DNA from: Zingiber officinale | Lineage: Eukaryota; Streptophyta; Magnoliopsida; Zingiberales; Zingiberaceae | Length of the DNA: 64,000 nucleotides | Direction: 5' to 3' | Assembly (NCBI RefSeq): GCF_018446385.1 | Contig: NC_055987.1 | Coordinates: 4,860,705-4,924,704, forward strand | Shown here: piece after piece, positions 19,568 to 33,152 of the stretch | How the letters are laid out: the number at the start of each line of letters is the position of its first letter | How positions within the stretch are numbered: the stretch's first letter is position 1 | Position numbers and translations under genes: made by a program | Notes under the pieces: model-generated | Seen by the model: only the letters and a program-made list of their open reading frames with translations | What the model was told of the DNA's origin: nothing | The model's database searches: none

Positions 19568-22180
19568 TGTTGGTTGCTACTCGGAAAACCTAGAGGTTCT
19601 ACTGTACAAAAATTTTGTACAAAGGTCTGAACATTTTCCTAGCTACCATGTGTTCTTTTAAATTAAATTTTGGATCGCCTGCGGAACTTAACACGTTTGA
19701 TCCAAAACTTAATCTATTTGTTCTTTTAGGTTTTGACTTGGATCTCCTGCGGAACTTAACACGTTTGATCCAAATCACCTAAGTTATTAATTCCATTAAA
19801 TATTAATTTCCAAAATTGGTTCCCAGTACTGACGTGGCGAGGCACATGGCCTTCTTGGATATGGGAACAACCACCACCGACTAGACAAAACCTTTTAAGG
19901 AAAGCTAATATTTAATTTCCTAAAATAACTTTAGGTCAACCGAAAAGAACAATCAAATCACAAGGAAAAGAAAAATAAAAGAACACTATATCGAAAACAA
20001 ATTCGAAACACTAGAATCGTATGCCTCTTGTATTTAGTATTATTTCCAAAAATAACTAGTATGATGCGGAAAGAAAAATACTAGTTATACCTTTTAGAAA
20101 AACCTCTTGATCTTCTACCGTATTCCTCTTCTAACCTCGGACGTTGTGTGAGCAACGATCTTCCGAGATGAGAACCACCAAGCACCTTCTTCTTCATTGC
20201 AAGTTTCGGCCATCAAAACTTCTTCTAGGATGAAGAGGTTCGGCCACCACCATCATGCTCCAAGGGATGCTAGAAAAGAGACTTCTTTTCTCTCCTTCTT
20301 CTCCTTCTTAGATTCGGCCACCAAAGCTATCTCCACCATGAGTAGGTTTCGGCCACACAAAGGAGAGTAGAGGAAAGAAAGGACCGGCCACACCCAAAGA
20401 AGAAAAGAGGGAGAAAAATAATAGAGTTCTTCTACCATGAAGGCACCTCTACCCCCTCTTTTATAATCTTTGGTCTTGGCAAATAAGGAAATTTAAATAA
20501 AAACTTCCTTAATTCTTTTGCCATGAAAAGGAAAATTTATTTAATTAAAAATAATTTTTCTCTTCTCAATTTACAATGGTCGGCCATTATACAAATCTCC
20601 AAGCAAATAAAATTTTAAACACCAATTAAAACTTCCTTATTTGCTTCCGAAAATTTATAAAAATTTCTCAATAATTTATATCCCTTCATGATTGGTTTAT
20701 AAAAAGGAAATTTAATAAATTAAAATCTTTCTTTTAAACATGTGGATAAAAAAAAAGTTATCTCTATAAATTAAAATCTCTTTTAATCTACAAATAAGGA
20801 AAAATATCAAATCTTTTCTTAATCTTTTGTAGAAACTTATAAAAGAGAATATTTAATTTTAAACTCTCTTTTAAATCATGAACATGATTAAAAAGGAAAG
20901 TTTTCTTAAAATTTAAAATCCTCCTTTAATCAACAAATAAGGAAAGATTTCAAATTTTAAACTCTCTTTTAAACATGTAGATGATTTACAAATAAGGAAA
21001 GTTTTTACCAAAAATTAAAATCATCCTTTTAAACTACAAATAAGGAAAGAGATTAATCTCTTCTCTTAATCTTTTGTAGAAAGCTATAAAAGGAAATTTT
21101 TAATTTTTAAACTCTCTTTTAAAATCATGATATCCACATAAGAAATAATTTTAATAAAAATCCTTTTTATGGCTCATCTACTTGGTCTTGGCCGGCCCTA
21201 ACTTGGGTTCCAAGCTAGCTTGGCCGAATGGGTAAGAAGATGGGTATGTGGTGAGTATAAATCTCTATATACTAGAGGCTACGATAGGGACCGAGAGGAG
21301 GAATTGGTTTTGGTCTCCCGATGAAATTAAGCATCACGTGTTCGCCCCGAACACACAACTTAATTTCATCAATAATAATTCATTCCACTAAAGAACTATT
21401 ATTGAACTACCGCACCAATCCCAAATTACATTTTGGGCTCCTTCTTATTATGAGTGTGTTAGTCTCCCTGTGTTTAAGATAACAAATGTCCACTAATTAA
21501 GTAAGTTACTGACAACTCACTTAATTAATATCTAGCTCCAATAGTAGTACCACTCAACTTCATCATCATGTCGGACTAAGTCCACCTGCAGGGTTTAACA
21601 TGACAATCCTTATGAGCTCCTCTTGGGGACATTCTCAACCTAGATCACTAGGACACAGTTTCCTTTTATAATCAACAACACACACTATGAGTGATATCAT
21701 TTCCCAACTTATCGGGCTTATTGATTTATCGAACTAAATCTCACCCATTGATAAATTAAAGAAATAAATATCAAATATATGTGCTTGTTATTATATTAGG
21801 ATAAAGAGCACACACTTCCATAATAACTGAGGTCTTTGTTCCTTTATAAAGTCAGTATAAAAGGAACGACCTCAAATGGTCCTACTCAATACACTCTAAG
21901 TGTACTAGTGTAATTATATAGTTAAGATAAACTAATACCTAATTACACTACGACCTTCCAATGGTTTGTTCCTTTCTATCTTAGTCGTGAGCTACTGTTT
22001 ATAATTTATAAGGAACCGATAACATGATCTTCTGTATGTGACACCACACACCATGTTATCTACAATATAAATTAATTGAGCAACTACATTTATCATAAAT
22101 GTAGACATTTGACCAATGTGATTCTTATTTCTAGATAAATGTTTATACCAAAAGCTAGGCTTTAAGTATACACTCTAACA
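19568..22180 (-). repeat. element A 3' LTR
   Basis: 2613 bp, TGTTGG at the low end and TCTAACA at the high end. Contains TGTACAAAAATTTTGTACA (perfect dyad) near 19604-19622, two copies of a GGATC..CTGCGGAACTTAACACG module, and the double hairpin at 21320. Confidence 0.93.
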
Positions 22181-22191
22181 ATCTCCCACTT
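22181..22191 (-). promoter_or_regulatory. polypurine tract of element A
   Basis: Minus-strand AAGTGGGAGAT directly abuts the 3' LTR, the place where plus-strand DNA synthesis is primed during reverse transcription. Confidence 0.85.
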
Positions 22192-25100
22192 ATACTAAAA
22201 GACTAAGCTGTCATATCTGCTGCCATACATCTGATTCCCAACCCTTCAACATGCCCATCAAAAGCTCTTGCCTTAAGGATCTTAGTGAAAGGATCTATAG
22301 GTCATCACCTAATGCAATCTAGGCAGCAACAACTTCTCCTCGTTATACAATTTCTTGTATTGGGTAGTACTTGCGCTCTATTGTGTTTACTTGCCTTATA
22401 GACTTATGGTTTCTTCGAGTTTGCTATTGCACCAGCATTATTACAATAAATTGTAACAATCTTTGGACAAACCAGAAATCATATCTAAGTCTATCTTGAG
22501 GTTATTGAGTCATTCAGCTTTTATGGCTACCTCAGAGGCTTGCCATATACTAAGCTTCTATGGTGGAGTCCAGAAAAACACCTATGCTTATCACTCTTCC
22601 ATAGTTATGACTTTACCTCCTAAAGTAAACACAAAACCCCAAGGTTGACTTATTATTATCCCTATCCGATTGGAAGCCAAAATCCATGCAACCCACTAGG
22701 ACCAAATTAACTGCCTTGTAAGCTAGCATATAATCTCTAGTGCCTCTAAGGTACTTCAATATATGCTTTACTGCAGTCCACTGTCCTTGTCCAGGGTTAC
22801 TTTGATATCTGCTAACTATGCCCTTGGCAAAACAGATTTCTGATCTCGTGCATAGCATATATTAGGCTTCCGATAGCCGAAGCATAAAGTGTTGGTGCGG
22901 GAAGCATCCGACGATCAAACCCGAGTTTTGATAATGGCAAAGGATTCAAAGTTAAGGGGTTTTGTGATCTGACAGCTTTGTTGAGTGTTTCAGGAAAGTC
23001 CTAACTGCGGTTAGGCAGGTGAAAACCCTAGGGGGTGGTAACCCTAGGTCCTAGGGGGTGGTAACCCTAGGTGGAGAAAAGTCCTAGCTGCGGTTAGGCA
23101 AAGGGAAAACCCTAGGGGGCGGTAACCCTAGGTCATAGGGGGTGGTAACCCTATGCGGAAAGTCTTGGCAGGTCGGTGGCTTCAGGCAAAAGTTTTAGGG
23201 GGTGGTAACCCTAGGTGGAAAGTCCTGGTGTCGCGAACCAGGTGAAAGTCTGGACTAGCCGGGAAGCGGATGTCCAGCAGAAAGTCCGGAAGCGTCGAGT
23301 GCTGAGCAAAAGTCCAGTCGATCTGGAGGATCGCACTGGCAACAGGTAAATCTCCTGAGTGGAGTAGGTGAGGACGTGTTCCCCGTAGAGGGAACAGTAG
23401 GCGTCGGGTCGACCTAGGGTTTCCGGGGGGAAACCTGAAGTCAGACCCGGACAGTTCGAATCCTGTCAAAACTTTCATTATTATCATTCATTATGGTTCT
23501 GTGCTAACTTTGTTTTGCAGGGTATGTGTTTGGGACTAACACATTTTGCAGGAACAAAGGAGCAAGTTACAACTCGGATGAACAGTGTCCGAGGCGCCTC
23601 CATGGAGGCGCCTCGGGTGCGAACCAGGAAAAGCCAGTGCAGAAGGTTGGAGGCGCCTTAGATGAAGTTCAAGGCGCCTTGGGTCGAAGGTTGAAGGCGC
23701 CGTGGGTAGGCTGAAGGCGCCTTGAACTGGATGAAGTTCGACCAAGTCTGTGCTGATCTCCGCGGGTGACTCGGCCTGTTTAAGGCGCCTTGAAGGGCTT
23801 CAAGGCGCCTTGAAGGGCTTCAAGGCGCCTGAATAACGAACTCAAGCAATCCTTACGCTACAAGTCGCTATAGAAACACCCAGTGCTGTTAGAAGTCCCC
23901 GACAACCCGGAGCTTCAGATTCTGCTACTTTATTGTTGTCGGTATAATTTGTTTTAGTTCTCTCAATTGTAATATCTTATTGTACATTTTACGAGCTTAT
24001 AGTTGTTGCCCACGGAAAGCGATCAAGGATCGCGGGTCTTCGAGTAGGAGTCGCCTTAGGCTCCGAACGAAGTAAAACTTCTTGTGTCCCTCTGTGATTG
24101 CATTCGTTATTTCCGCTGCGTATATTTACTTTGATAGTTTTACGATTCCGATACGATCAAAATAGCCACGAGCGCTATTCACCCCCCTCTAGCGCGTCTC
24201 GATCCAACATAAAGAACTGCCTTTATTTCCTTTATCTCCTTTGATGTCTACAGAGATATATCTTTAGATAAAGTTACTCCATCCTAAAAAAGTAAGAAAC
24301 CTTTCTTGGAGTTTTACATGCTTAAAATGAGCAAGGATTTTTCCGATGTATGAAGCTTGGAATAAGTAAAATATTCTTTTCTTGCGATCCCTTATTACTT
24401 TAATCTCAAGAATATATACATTCTCCCAAGTCCTTTATATCGAATTATTTGGACAACCATACCCTTACTTCTGACAACATTTTGATATTGTTTCCAACTA
24501 CCAAAAATGTTATCTACGTATAGTACAAGAAATACCACCACGCTTCCATCACACCTTTTGTATACACAAGACTTATCCAGTTACTAAATGAATCCAAAGG
24601 TCTGGATTACTTTGATAAACTGGATGTTCCAAGACCTTGAAGCTTTGTATCAGTCCATAGACTGATTGAGCTTGCACACAAGATGCTCTTAGCCCTTTGC
24701 AATGAACTCTTCTGGTTACTTTATATGGATGCTTTCTTCAAGACTTCCATTAAGGAATGCTGTCTTGACATCCACTTACCAAATAGATAAAAGAATCCGG
24801 ATAGACTTAAGCATGGCTACCAGTGAAAAAGTTTTCTTTTTCATCTAGCCTTGCTTTGAAAGTTTCTACCTTCCTGTCTATCCCTATTATAGACCTTTTT
24901 ATACTCAAAGACTTTTACACCATTTGGTGGTTCTACAAGCTTCCAGATTTTATTAGAATACATATATTCTAATTCTGTTATTCATTACTCTTTGCCAAGA
25001 TATTGCATCTTTATCTTGGAGTGCTTCGTCATATGTCCGGAGATCAGGTTCATGTCCTCCAGGGATCGAGTCCAAAAACTCTCCCAAAACATGAATCTTT

Positions 25101-28038
25101 TTAGGTTGTCTAACAACCCTCCCACTACGACAAGGCACTTTCTGTAATTGTGTATCATTTGTGATACGTGTTGCAGTTTCCTTGTGGTATCTCATCTTGT
25201 ACAGTTGGTACTAGATTAGACACGCCTTTTATTATTTCTTTAAGAACAAATTTTCTTATGGGCACATGGTTTATTACATAGTCTTTTTTTTAAAATCGGT
25301 CATTGATGCTAACAATGACCTTCTGATTTTTAAGACTATAAACCTACTTTCATTTCACTAAGATAACCCACAAACAAGTGAATTCCTGTCCAACTTATCA
25401 TTGTCTCTCTTCTGCATATGTGCTGGATTACCCGAATCCGAATATATTTCGAAATAGGCTTACGCCTATTCAGCAATTCTATATGAATAGAGAGTTCTGA
25501 CTTTAGAATGTACTATATTCACTCCCGTTTCCAGAGTATATCCTTAAAATGATTTTGATAATATTCTTAATAACTCATCAATCTACTTATTTCCATAAGA
25601 GTCCTATACCTTCCTTTTCCTACACCATTCTGTTGGGGTGTACCAGGTGCAGTTAGTTGGGATTCAATCCCTACTTCTGATAAATGACTCCTAAATTCTC
25701 CCAAGAGGTACTTGCCACTACGATCTTACCGTAGTGTCTTGATACTTTTACTTTGTCGTTTCTCCACATCAGCCTCGTACTATTTGAACTAATCAAAGCA
25801 CTTAGACTTGCGGCACATCAAGTAAATATAACCGTATCTTAAATAGTTGTCTATAAAATAGATGAAATATTTGAAACAACCTCTTGCCTGGATGCTCATA
25901 AGATCACACAAATCAGAATGAACCAATTCCAATATATCTTTGACTCCATACCCCTTAGACTTAAAAGCTTCTTGGTTATTTTTCCTTCCAAGTAAGACTC
26001 GTAGGTTGGAAAGATTTCCACTACTAATGAACCAAAAAGTTCATCAGCTACCAATGAATCCTACTCAAGTTAATATAACCTAGCCTTAGATGCCAAAGAT
26101 ATAATTGGTTCATTTCCGAAGGTTACTTTCTCTTAAAGTTAGAAGATGTGTTACTAATTTTCATTTGTTGTATCATGAGAGTTATTGGATTTATAAATTG
26201 TCAACCAACGTACCAGAACAGATAACTTCCCTCTTTTTCTTAATAACAACTTTGTTATTAAAAGAGACAGAATATCAAGTTCTTTGAATAGTTTAGAAAC
26301 TGAAAACTAGTTCTTTCTAAACTTGGTGCGTAAAGACAATTACTCAAAAATCCATGTTTTATTCTTATCAAAAGATAAACATCTCCCACTGCAACAGCTA
26401 CCATTTTTACAGTAGTGCCCATGTGGACGGTGTTTTAATTTTCATTTAGTTGTCGGGTTTCCTGGAACCCTGCAATGAATTGCGGACATGATTAATGGCA
26501 TCTGTATCTACACTCCAGGTTCTGGTAGATAACACCACTAAACATGTTTCAACTAATGAATTAAATACACCTATATTGTTCTTAATTCTAAGAAGACAGT
26601 CTACCTTAATGTCCAAGTCCTATTTCCAATCATTACAATTGGGACTACTAAGTCTTTTCTATAGTATGACTACTAGGGGATTGACAAACATTTTAAATCC
26701 TAAGAATCACAAAAATATTTGGTCAAGATCAACTCCTTAAAATCCCCATGAATTTTGTATGCCACGATAGTGTGGACGTATACAAAATCGAAGAGGAGAT
26801 TTTATTCATTAATTTTATTATCTCGTCAACTTTACTTTATGACGAATAAAAGTAATAGTTGATCTATCTTTGATCAAATATTTGGTCAAAAACTTTTGAA
26901 TTTAAAAAAAAATATTGATTCCTCAAACAATATTATTTAAATTCACCAACACCTCAAACACCGTGAATTTTGCATGCCACGTTAGTGTGGACGTATACAA
27001 ATTCAACATTTGTAAAAGAAGGGTTTTAACCCATTAAATTTATTATCTTGTCAACCTAACTTTTTGACAAATAAAATTAATAGTTGGTATCATTTGGTCA
27101 CACAAATAATAGCAGTGACTCCGATGGGGAGGATACTATTAGATGTGTCTAAGTGTATACCATTACTTGACACTAAGATCATTAATAAGATTATGCCCCT
27201 TCCGTTGGGGAAGATCACACGCTCTTAATTAACTTCCTATAGTCATCCAAAAATGGAAGTCTGTTCTAGTGATCTGCAAACAAGCTCATCCGTTATGGAG
27301 GAAGGCACTCAGAGCCAACGCGCAAGCTTGTTTGCATCACTTACAAACCAGTAATGGAGACCATGAGATTTACTTAAAAATCTCTCTCCCACTTAGTTAT
27401 TTATAAATGAGGAATTTTTAACTATGCTAGCCTACTAAACTTGTAAACTAACATGCACACACAGCACAATATAAAAGCAATAAATAGAAAATCTAATTTT
27501 CAACTATTATGGCTTTTATCTCTAGTTGTCCTCCGTGTGTTGTCATCCCAAGCTGCTGCCATATTTGGCCACCGCCACCGGGTCTAGCTGTCGCATCCAT
27601 CTTGCTCCTAGTTTCGCTGCGCCTCTGGTCCTTAGAAGGTTCCACGCTTTGCAAGATTCGATCCGCGACATAAATAGAATTTTACATTTTGATCCTATAT
27701 TCCTCGAAGGAATGTACATGTAAACTAGATCGAACATAAAATAAAATTTACATCCATCGATCCTATATTCCATAAAAGGAATGTACATGTAACTAGATCA
27801 AAAATAAAATCCTAATAAAACTAAATACAGCTCCTGCTGTATTTTATAATACAATCATGCACACACAATAAAATGCCCTTGACATGTCCAAGGGTCCAAT
27901 CACACACATGATAACTATAAGCCATAATAGTTGGATCCTGCATCCACAAAGTTAACATATCCTACTATTAACCTGCCTAAATTATGTATGACATGTGCAT
28001 AATTAAACTAATACCAAATACACAGAGGCAAAACCCTA
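22192..28038 (-). pseudogene. element A gag-pol remnant (Ty1/copia)
   Basis: Heavily interrupted coding region, excluding the solo LTR at 22885-24214. Visible on the minus strand: RNase H/RT C-terminal piece at 22613-22858 (SRYQSNPGQGQW, KHILKYLRGTRDY), an RT catalytic box reading YVDN instead of YVDD at 24509-24520, a pre-RT piece at 24953-25195 (ending in DKDAISWQRVM), and an integrase TPQQNGV motif near 25620-25645. The order integrase-RT-RNase H is that of copia. Gag, expected at 26.2-28 kb, is not readable. Stops and frameshifts throughout; not functional. Confidence 0.82.
22885..24214 (+). mobile_element. solo LTR, family B variant with GGCGCC array
   Basis: LTR 22890-24209 (1320 bp), TGTTGG...CCAACA, flanked by perfect TAAAG (22885-22889, 24210-24214), inside the pol remnant of element A. 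Its 5' half (to about 23520) and its 3' part (from about 24000) match element B's LTRs, but the middle differs: nine GGCGCC palindromes (23592-23827) replace the GGTCGACC motifs of element B. Confidence 0.92.
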
Positions 28039-28050
28039 GCTCTGATACCA
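28039..28050 (-). promoter_or_regulatory. primer-binding site of element A
   Basis: Minus-strand TGGTATCAGAGC, complementary to the 3' end of initiator methionine tRNA, lies two bases from the 5' LTR of the element. Confidence 0.88.
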
Positions 28051-28052
28051 AT

Positions 28053-31000
28053 TGTTGGTTGCTACTCGGAAAACCTAGAGGTTCCACTGTACAAAAATTT
28101 TGTACAAATGTCTGAACCTTTTCTTAGCTACCATGTGTTCTTTTAAATTAAATTTTGGATCGCCTGCGGAACTTAACACGTTTGATCCAAAACTTAATCT
28201 ATTTGTTCTTTTAGGTTTTGACTTGGATCTCCTGCGGAACTTAACACGTTTGATCCAAATCACCTAAGTTATTAATTCCATTAAATATTAATTTCCAAAA
28301 TTGGTTCCCAGTGTTGGTTGCTACTCGGAAAACCTAGAGGTTCCACTGTACAAAAATTTTGTACAAAGGTCTGAACCTTTTCCTAGCTACCATGTGTTCT
28401 TTTAAATTAAATTTTGGATCGCCTGCGGAACTTAACACGTTTGATCCAAAACTTAATCTATTCGTTCTTTTAGGTTTAGACTTGGGTCTCCTGCGGAACT
28501 TAACACGTTCGATCCAAATCGCCTTAAGTTATTAATTCCATTAAATATTAGTTTCCATAATCGGTTCCCAGTACTAACGTGGCGAGGCACATGGCCTTCT
28601 TGGATATGGGAGCAACCACCACCGACTAGACAAAACCTTTTATAGAAAGCTAATATTTAATTTCCTAAAATAACTTTAGGTTAACCGAAAAGAACAATCA
28701 AATCACAAGGAAAAGAAAAAACAAAAGAACACAACATCGAAAAACATATTCGAATTTCTAGAATCGTAAGCCTCTTGTATTTGGTATTATTTCCATAAAT
28801 AACTAGCATGATGCGGAAAGAAAAATTACTAGTTATACCTTGTAGAAAAACCTCTTGATCTTCTATCGTATTCCTCTTCTAACCTCGGACGTTGTGTGGG
28901 CAACGATCTACCGAGATGAGAAACCACCAACCACCTTCTTCTCCTCCAAGTAAGGTTCGGCCACAAAGGAAAAACTTCACCAAGGAAGAAAACCAAAACA
29001 CTAACCAAGCTCCAAGAGATGCTAGCTTTCTCTCCTTCTTCTTCTTCTTCTCCGAGTAGTATCCGGCCACCACAAGAGCTCTAAGGGAATAGAGATGTTC
29101 GGCCACCACAAGAGGAAGAGAGGGAAAGGATGATGATGATGGCCGGCCACACCAAGGAACAAAGAGGAAGAGAAAATAATAGAGGTTGTGTCTTGTGAAG
29201 GCACCCTCACCCCTTCTTTTATATTCCTTGGCCTAGGCAAATTAGGAAATTTAATTACAATAAAATTTCCTTAATTCCCTTGACATGATTTAATTGAGAA
29301 AAATAAAATAATATTTCCCCAATTGATCTCTAATGGCCGACCACATCAAGAGGAAGCAAATTGGACAAGTTTCAATCAACAATTAAAACTTTCCTTATTT
29401 GTTTCCGGAAATTTTAAAAATAAAATTTCTCTTCAAAAAATCTCTTCATGGTTAATAAAAAGAAATTTCCATAATTTTAATTTTACAACATGTGAATAAT
29501 TTTTAAAGAGAAAATAAAATATCTCACCAATCTACAAATAAGGAAAGAAATCTAATCTCTTTCTTTAATCTTTTGTAAATTTTACAAGAGAGATAATTTA
29601 ATTTAAATTCTCTTTAATAAATTATTTCTTCCACATAATAAAAATTAAAATTAAAATTCTTTTTAATTTATTTTGGCCGGCCCTACTAGCTTGGGTTCAA
29701 GCTAGGGCCGGCCACCCAATCTTATACCTAGGCCGGCCCTAGCTTGTTCCCAAGCTAGCTTGGCCGGCCCCTATTGGGTGGGTATAGAAGGTGGGTATAG
29801 GTGGGTATAGAACTCTATAAATAAGAGGCTACGATAGGGACCGAGAGGAGGAATTGGTTTTGGTCTCCCGATAAAATTAAGCATCCCGTGTTCGCCCCGA
29901 ACACACAACTTAATTTTATCAATAATAATTCATTCCACTAGAGAACTATTATTGAACTACCGCACCAATCCCAAATTACATTTTGGGCTCCTTATTATGA
30001 GTGTGTTAGTCTCCCTGTGTTTAAGATATCGAATGTCCACTAATTAAGTGAGTTACTGACAACTCATTTAATTAATATCTTAGTCCAAGAGTAGTACCAC
30101 TCAACCTTATCGTCATGTCGGACTAAGTCCACCTGCAGGGTTTAACATGACAATCCTTATGAGCTCCTCTTGAGGACATTATCAACCTAGTATCTCTAGG
30201 ACACAGTTTCCTTCTATAATCAACAACACACACTATAAGTGATATCATTTCCCAATTTATCGGGCTTATTGATTTATCGAACTAAATCTCACCCATTGAT
30301 AAATTAAAGAAATAAATATCAAATATATGTGCTTGTTATTATATTAGGATTAAGAGCACACACTTCCATAATAACCGAGGTCTTTGTTTCTTTATAAAGT
30401 CAGTATAAAAGAAACGACCTCAAATGGTCCTATTCAATACACTCTGAGTGTACTAGTGTAATTATACAGTCAAGATAAACTGATACCTAATTACACTACG
30501 ACCTTCTAATGGTTTGTTCCTTTCCATTTTGGTCGTGAGCTACTGTTTATAATTTATAAGGTACTGATAATATCATCTTCTATATGTGACATCACATACT
30601 ATATTATCTACAATATAAATTAATTGAACAACTACAACTAAATGTAGAAAATTTGACCAAATGTGATTCTTTATTCATAATGAATGTTTACAAAGCTTAG
30701 GCTTTCAGTATACACTCCAACACCCAGTACTGACGTGGCGAGGCACATGACCTTCTTGGATATGGGAACAACCACCACCGACTAGACAAAACCTTTTAAG
30801 GAAAGCTAATATTTAATTTCCTAAAATAACTTTAGGTCAACCGAAAAGAACAATCAAATCACAAGGAAAAGAAAAACAAAAGAACACTATATCGAAAACA
30901 AATTCGAAACACTAGAATCGTATGCCTCTTGTATTTAGTATTATTTCCAAAAATAACTAGTATGATACGGAAAGAAAAATACTAGTTATACCTTTTAGAA

Positions 31001-33147
31001 AAACCTCTTGATCTTCTACCGTTTTCCTCTTCTAACCTCGGACGTTGTGTGGGCAACGATCTTTCGAGATGAGAACCACCAAGCACCTTCTTCTTCCTTG
31101 CAAGTTTCGGCCATCAAAACTTCTTCTAGGATGAAGAGGTTCGGCCACCACCATCATGCTCCAAGGGATGCTAGAAAAGAGGCTTCTTTTCTCTCCTTCT
31201 TCTCCTTCTTAGATCCGGCCACCAAAGCTATCTCCACCATGAGTAGGTTTCGGCCACACAAAGGAGAGGAGAGGAAAGAAAGGACCGGCCACACCCAAAG
31301 AAGAAAAGAGGGAGAAAAATAATAGAGTTCTTCTACCATGAAGGCACCTCTACCCCCTCTTTTATAATCCTTGGTCTTGGCAAATAAGGAAATTTAAATA
31401 AAAACTTCCTTAATTCTTTTGCCATGAAAAGGAAAATTTATTTAATTAAAAATAATTTTTCTCTTCTCAATTTACAATGGTCGGCCATTATACAAATCTC
31501 CAAGCAAATAAAATTTTAAACACCAATTAAAACTTCGTTATTTGATTCCGGAAATTTATAAAAAATTTTCAATAATTTTTATCCCTTCATGATTGGTTTA
31601 TAAAAAGGAAATTTAATAAATTAAAATCTTTCTTTTAAACATGTGGATAAAAAGAAAGTTATCTCTATAAATTAAAATCTCTTTTAATCTACAAATAAGG
31701 AAAGATATCAAATCTTTTCTTAATCTTTTGTAGAAACTTATAAAAGAGAATATTTAATTTTAAACTCTCTTTTAAATCATGAACATGATTAAAAAGGAAA
31801 GTTTTCTTAAAATTTAAAATCCTCCTTTAATCAACAAATAAGGAAATATTTCAAATTTTAAACTCTCTTTTAAACATGTAGATGATTTACAAATAAGGAA
31901 AGTTTTTACCAAAAATTAAAACCATCCTTTTAAACTACAAATAAGGAAAGAGATTAATCTATTCTCTTAATCTTTTGTAGAAAGCTATAAAAGGAAATTT
32001 TTAATTTTTAAACTCTCTTTTAAAATCATGATATCCACATAAGAAATAATTTTAATAAAAATCCTTTTTAATATTCTAGTGGCCGGCCACCTAAGCTTGG
32101 GACCCAAGCTTTGGCCGGCCACCTACATGACTCATCCACTTGATCTTGGCCGGCCCTAGCTTGGGTTCCAAGCTAGCTTGGCCGACCCCATTGGATGGGT
32201 AAGAAGGTGGGTATGCGGTGGGTATAAATCTCTATATACTAGAGGCTACGATAGAGACCGAGAGGAGGAATTGATTTTGGTCTCCCGATGAAATTAAGCA
32301 TCCCGTGTTCGCCCCGAACACACAACTTAATTTCATCAATAATAATTCATTCTACTAAACAACTATTATTGAACTACCGCACCAATCCCAAATTACATTT
32401 TGGGCTCCTTCTTATTATGAGTGTGTTAGTTTCCCTGTGTTTAAGATAACAAATGTCCACTAATTAAGTAAGTTACTGACAACTCACTTAATTAATATCT
32501 AGCTCCAAGAGTAGTACCACTCAACTTCATCGTCATGTCGGACTAAGTCCACCTGCAGGGTTTAACATGACAATCCTTATGAGCTCCTCTTGGGGACATT
32601 CTCAACCTAGATCACTAGGACACAGTTTCCTTTTATAATCAACAACACACACTATGAGTGATATCATTTCCCAACTTATCGGGCTTATTGATTTATCGAA
32701 CTAAATCTCACCCATTGATAAATTAAAGAAATAAATATCAAATATATATGCTTGTTATTATATTAGGATTAAGAGCACACACTTCCATAATAACTGAGGT
32801 CTTTGTTCCTTTATAAAGTCAGTATAAAAAGAATGACCTCAAATGGTCCTACTCAATACACTCTAAGTGTACTAGTGTAATTATATAGTTAAGATAAACT
32901 AATACCTAATTACACTACGACCTTCCAATAGTTTGTTCCTTTCCATCTTGGTCGTGAGCTACTGTTTATAATTTATAAGCAACCGATAACATGATCTTCT
33001 GTATGTGACACCACACACCATGTTATCTACAATATAAATTAATTGAGCAACTACATTTATCATAAATGTAGACATTTGACCAATGTGATTCTTATTTCTA
33101 GATAAATGTTTATACCAAAAGCTAGACTTTTAGTATACACTCTAACA
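28053..33147 (-). repeat. element A 5' LTR, split by a nested LTR
   Basis: LTR pieces 28053-28311 and 30728-33147 (about 2.68 kb together) match the 3' LTR at 19568-22180. The gap is a solo LTR of the same family inserted at CCCAG. The hairpin at 32287-32337 has the same G-C stem variant as the 3' LTR. Confidence 0.92.
28307..30727 (-). mobile_element. solo LTR of family A nested in element A's LTR
   Basis: LTR 28312-30722 (2411 bp), TGTTGG...CCAACA, flanked by CCCAG (28307-28311 and 30723-30727). Same family as its host LTR and same orientation, but of the subfamily whose hairpin stem is all A-T at the variable position (29870-29920). No internal region. Confidence 0.95.
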
Positions 33148-33152
33148 CGTAA

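Larger units (their letters stand above)
19563..33152 (-). mobile_element. element A: Ty1/copia retrotransposon, minus strand
   Basis: Full-length but degraded element, 19568-33147, flanked by CGTAA (19563-19567 and 33148-33152). On its own strand: 5' LTR 33147-28053 (split by a nested solo LTR), primer site TGGTATCAGAGC (28050-28039), internal region down to 22192, purine tract AAGTGGGAGAT (22191-22181), 3' LTR 22180-19568. LTRs are about 2.6 kb, long for copia. The pol remnant shows copia order (integrase upstream of RT). Two solo LTRs are nested in it. Confidence 0.93.

Noticed and set aside
23585-23830. CRISPR-like array
   Set aside because: The repeats are short palindromes with irregular spacing in a eukaryotic LTR; no CRISPR repeat length or cas genes.
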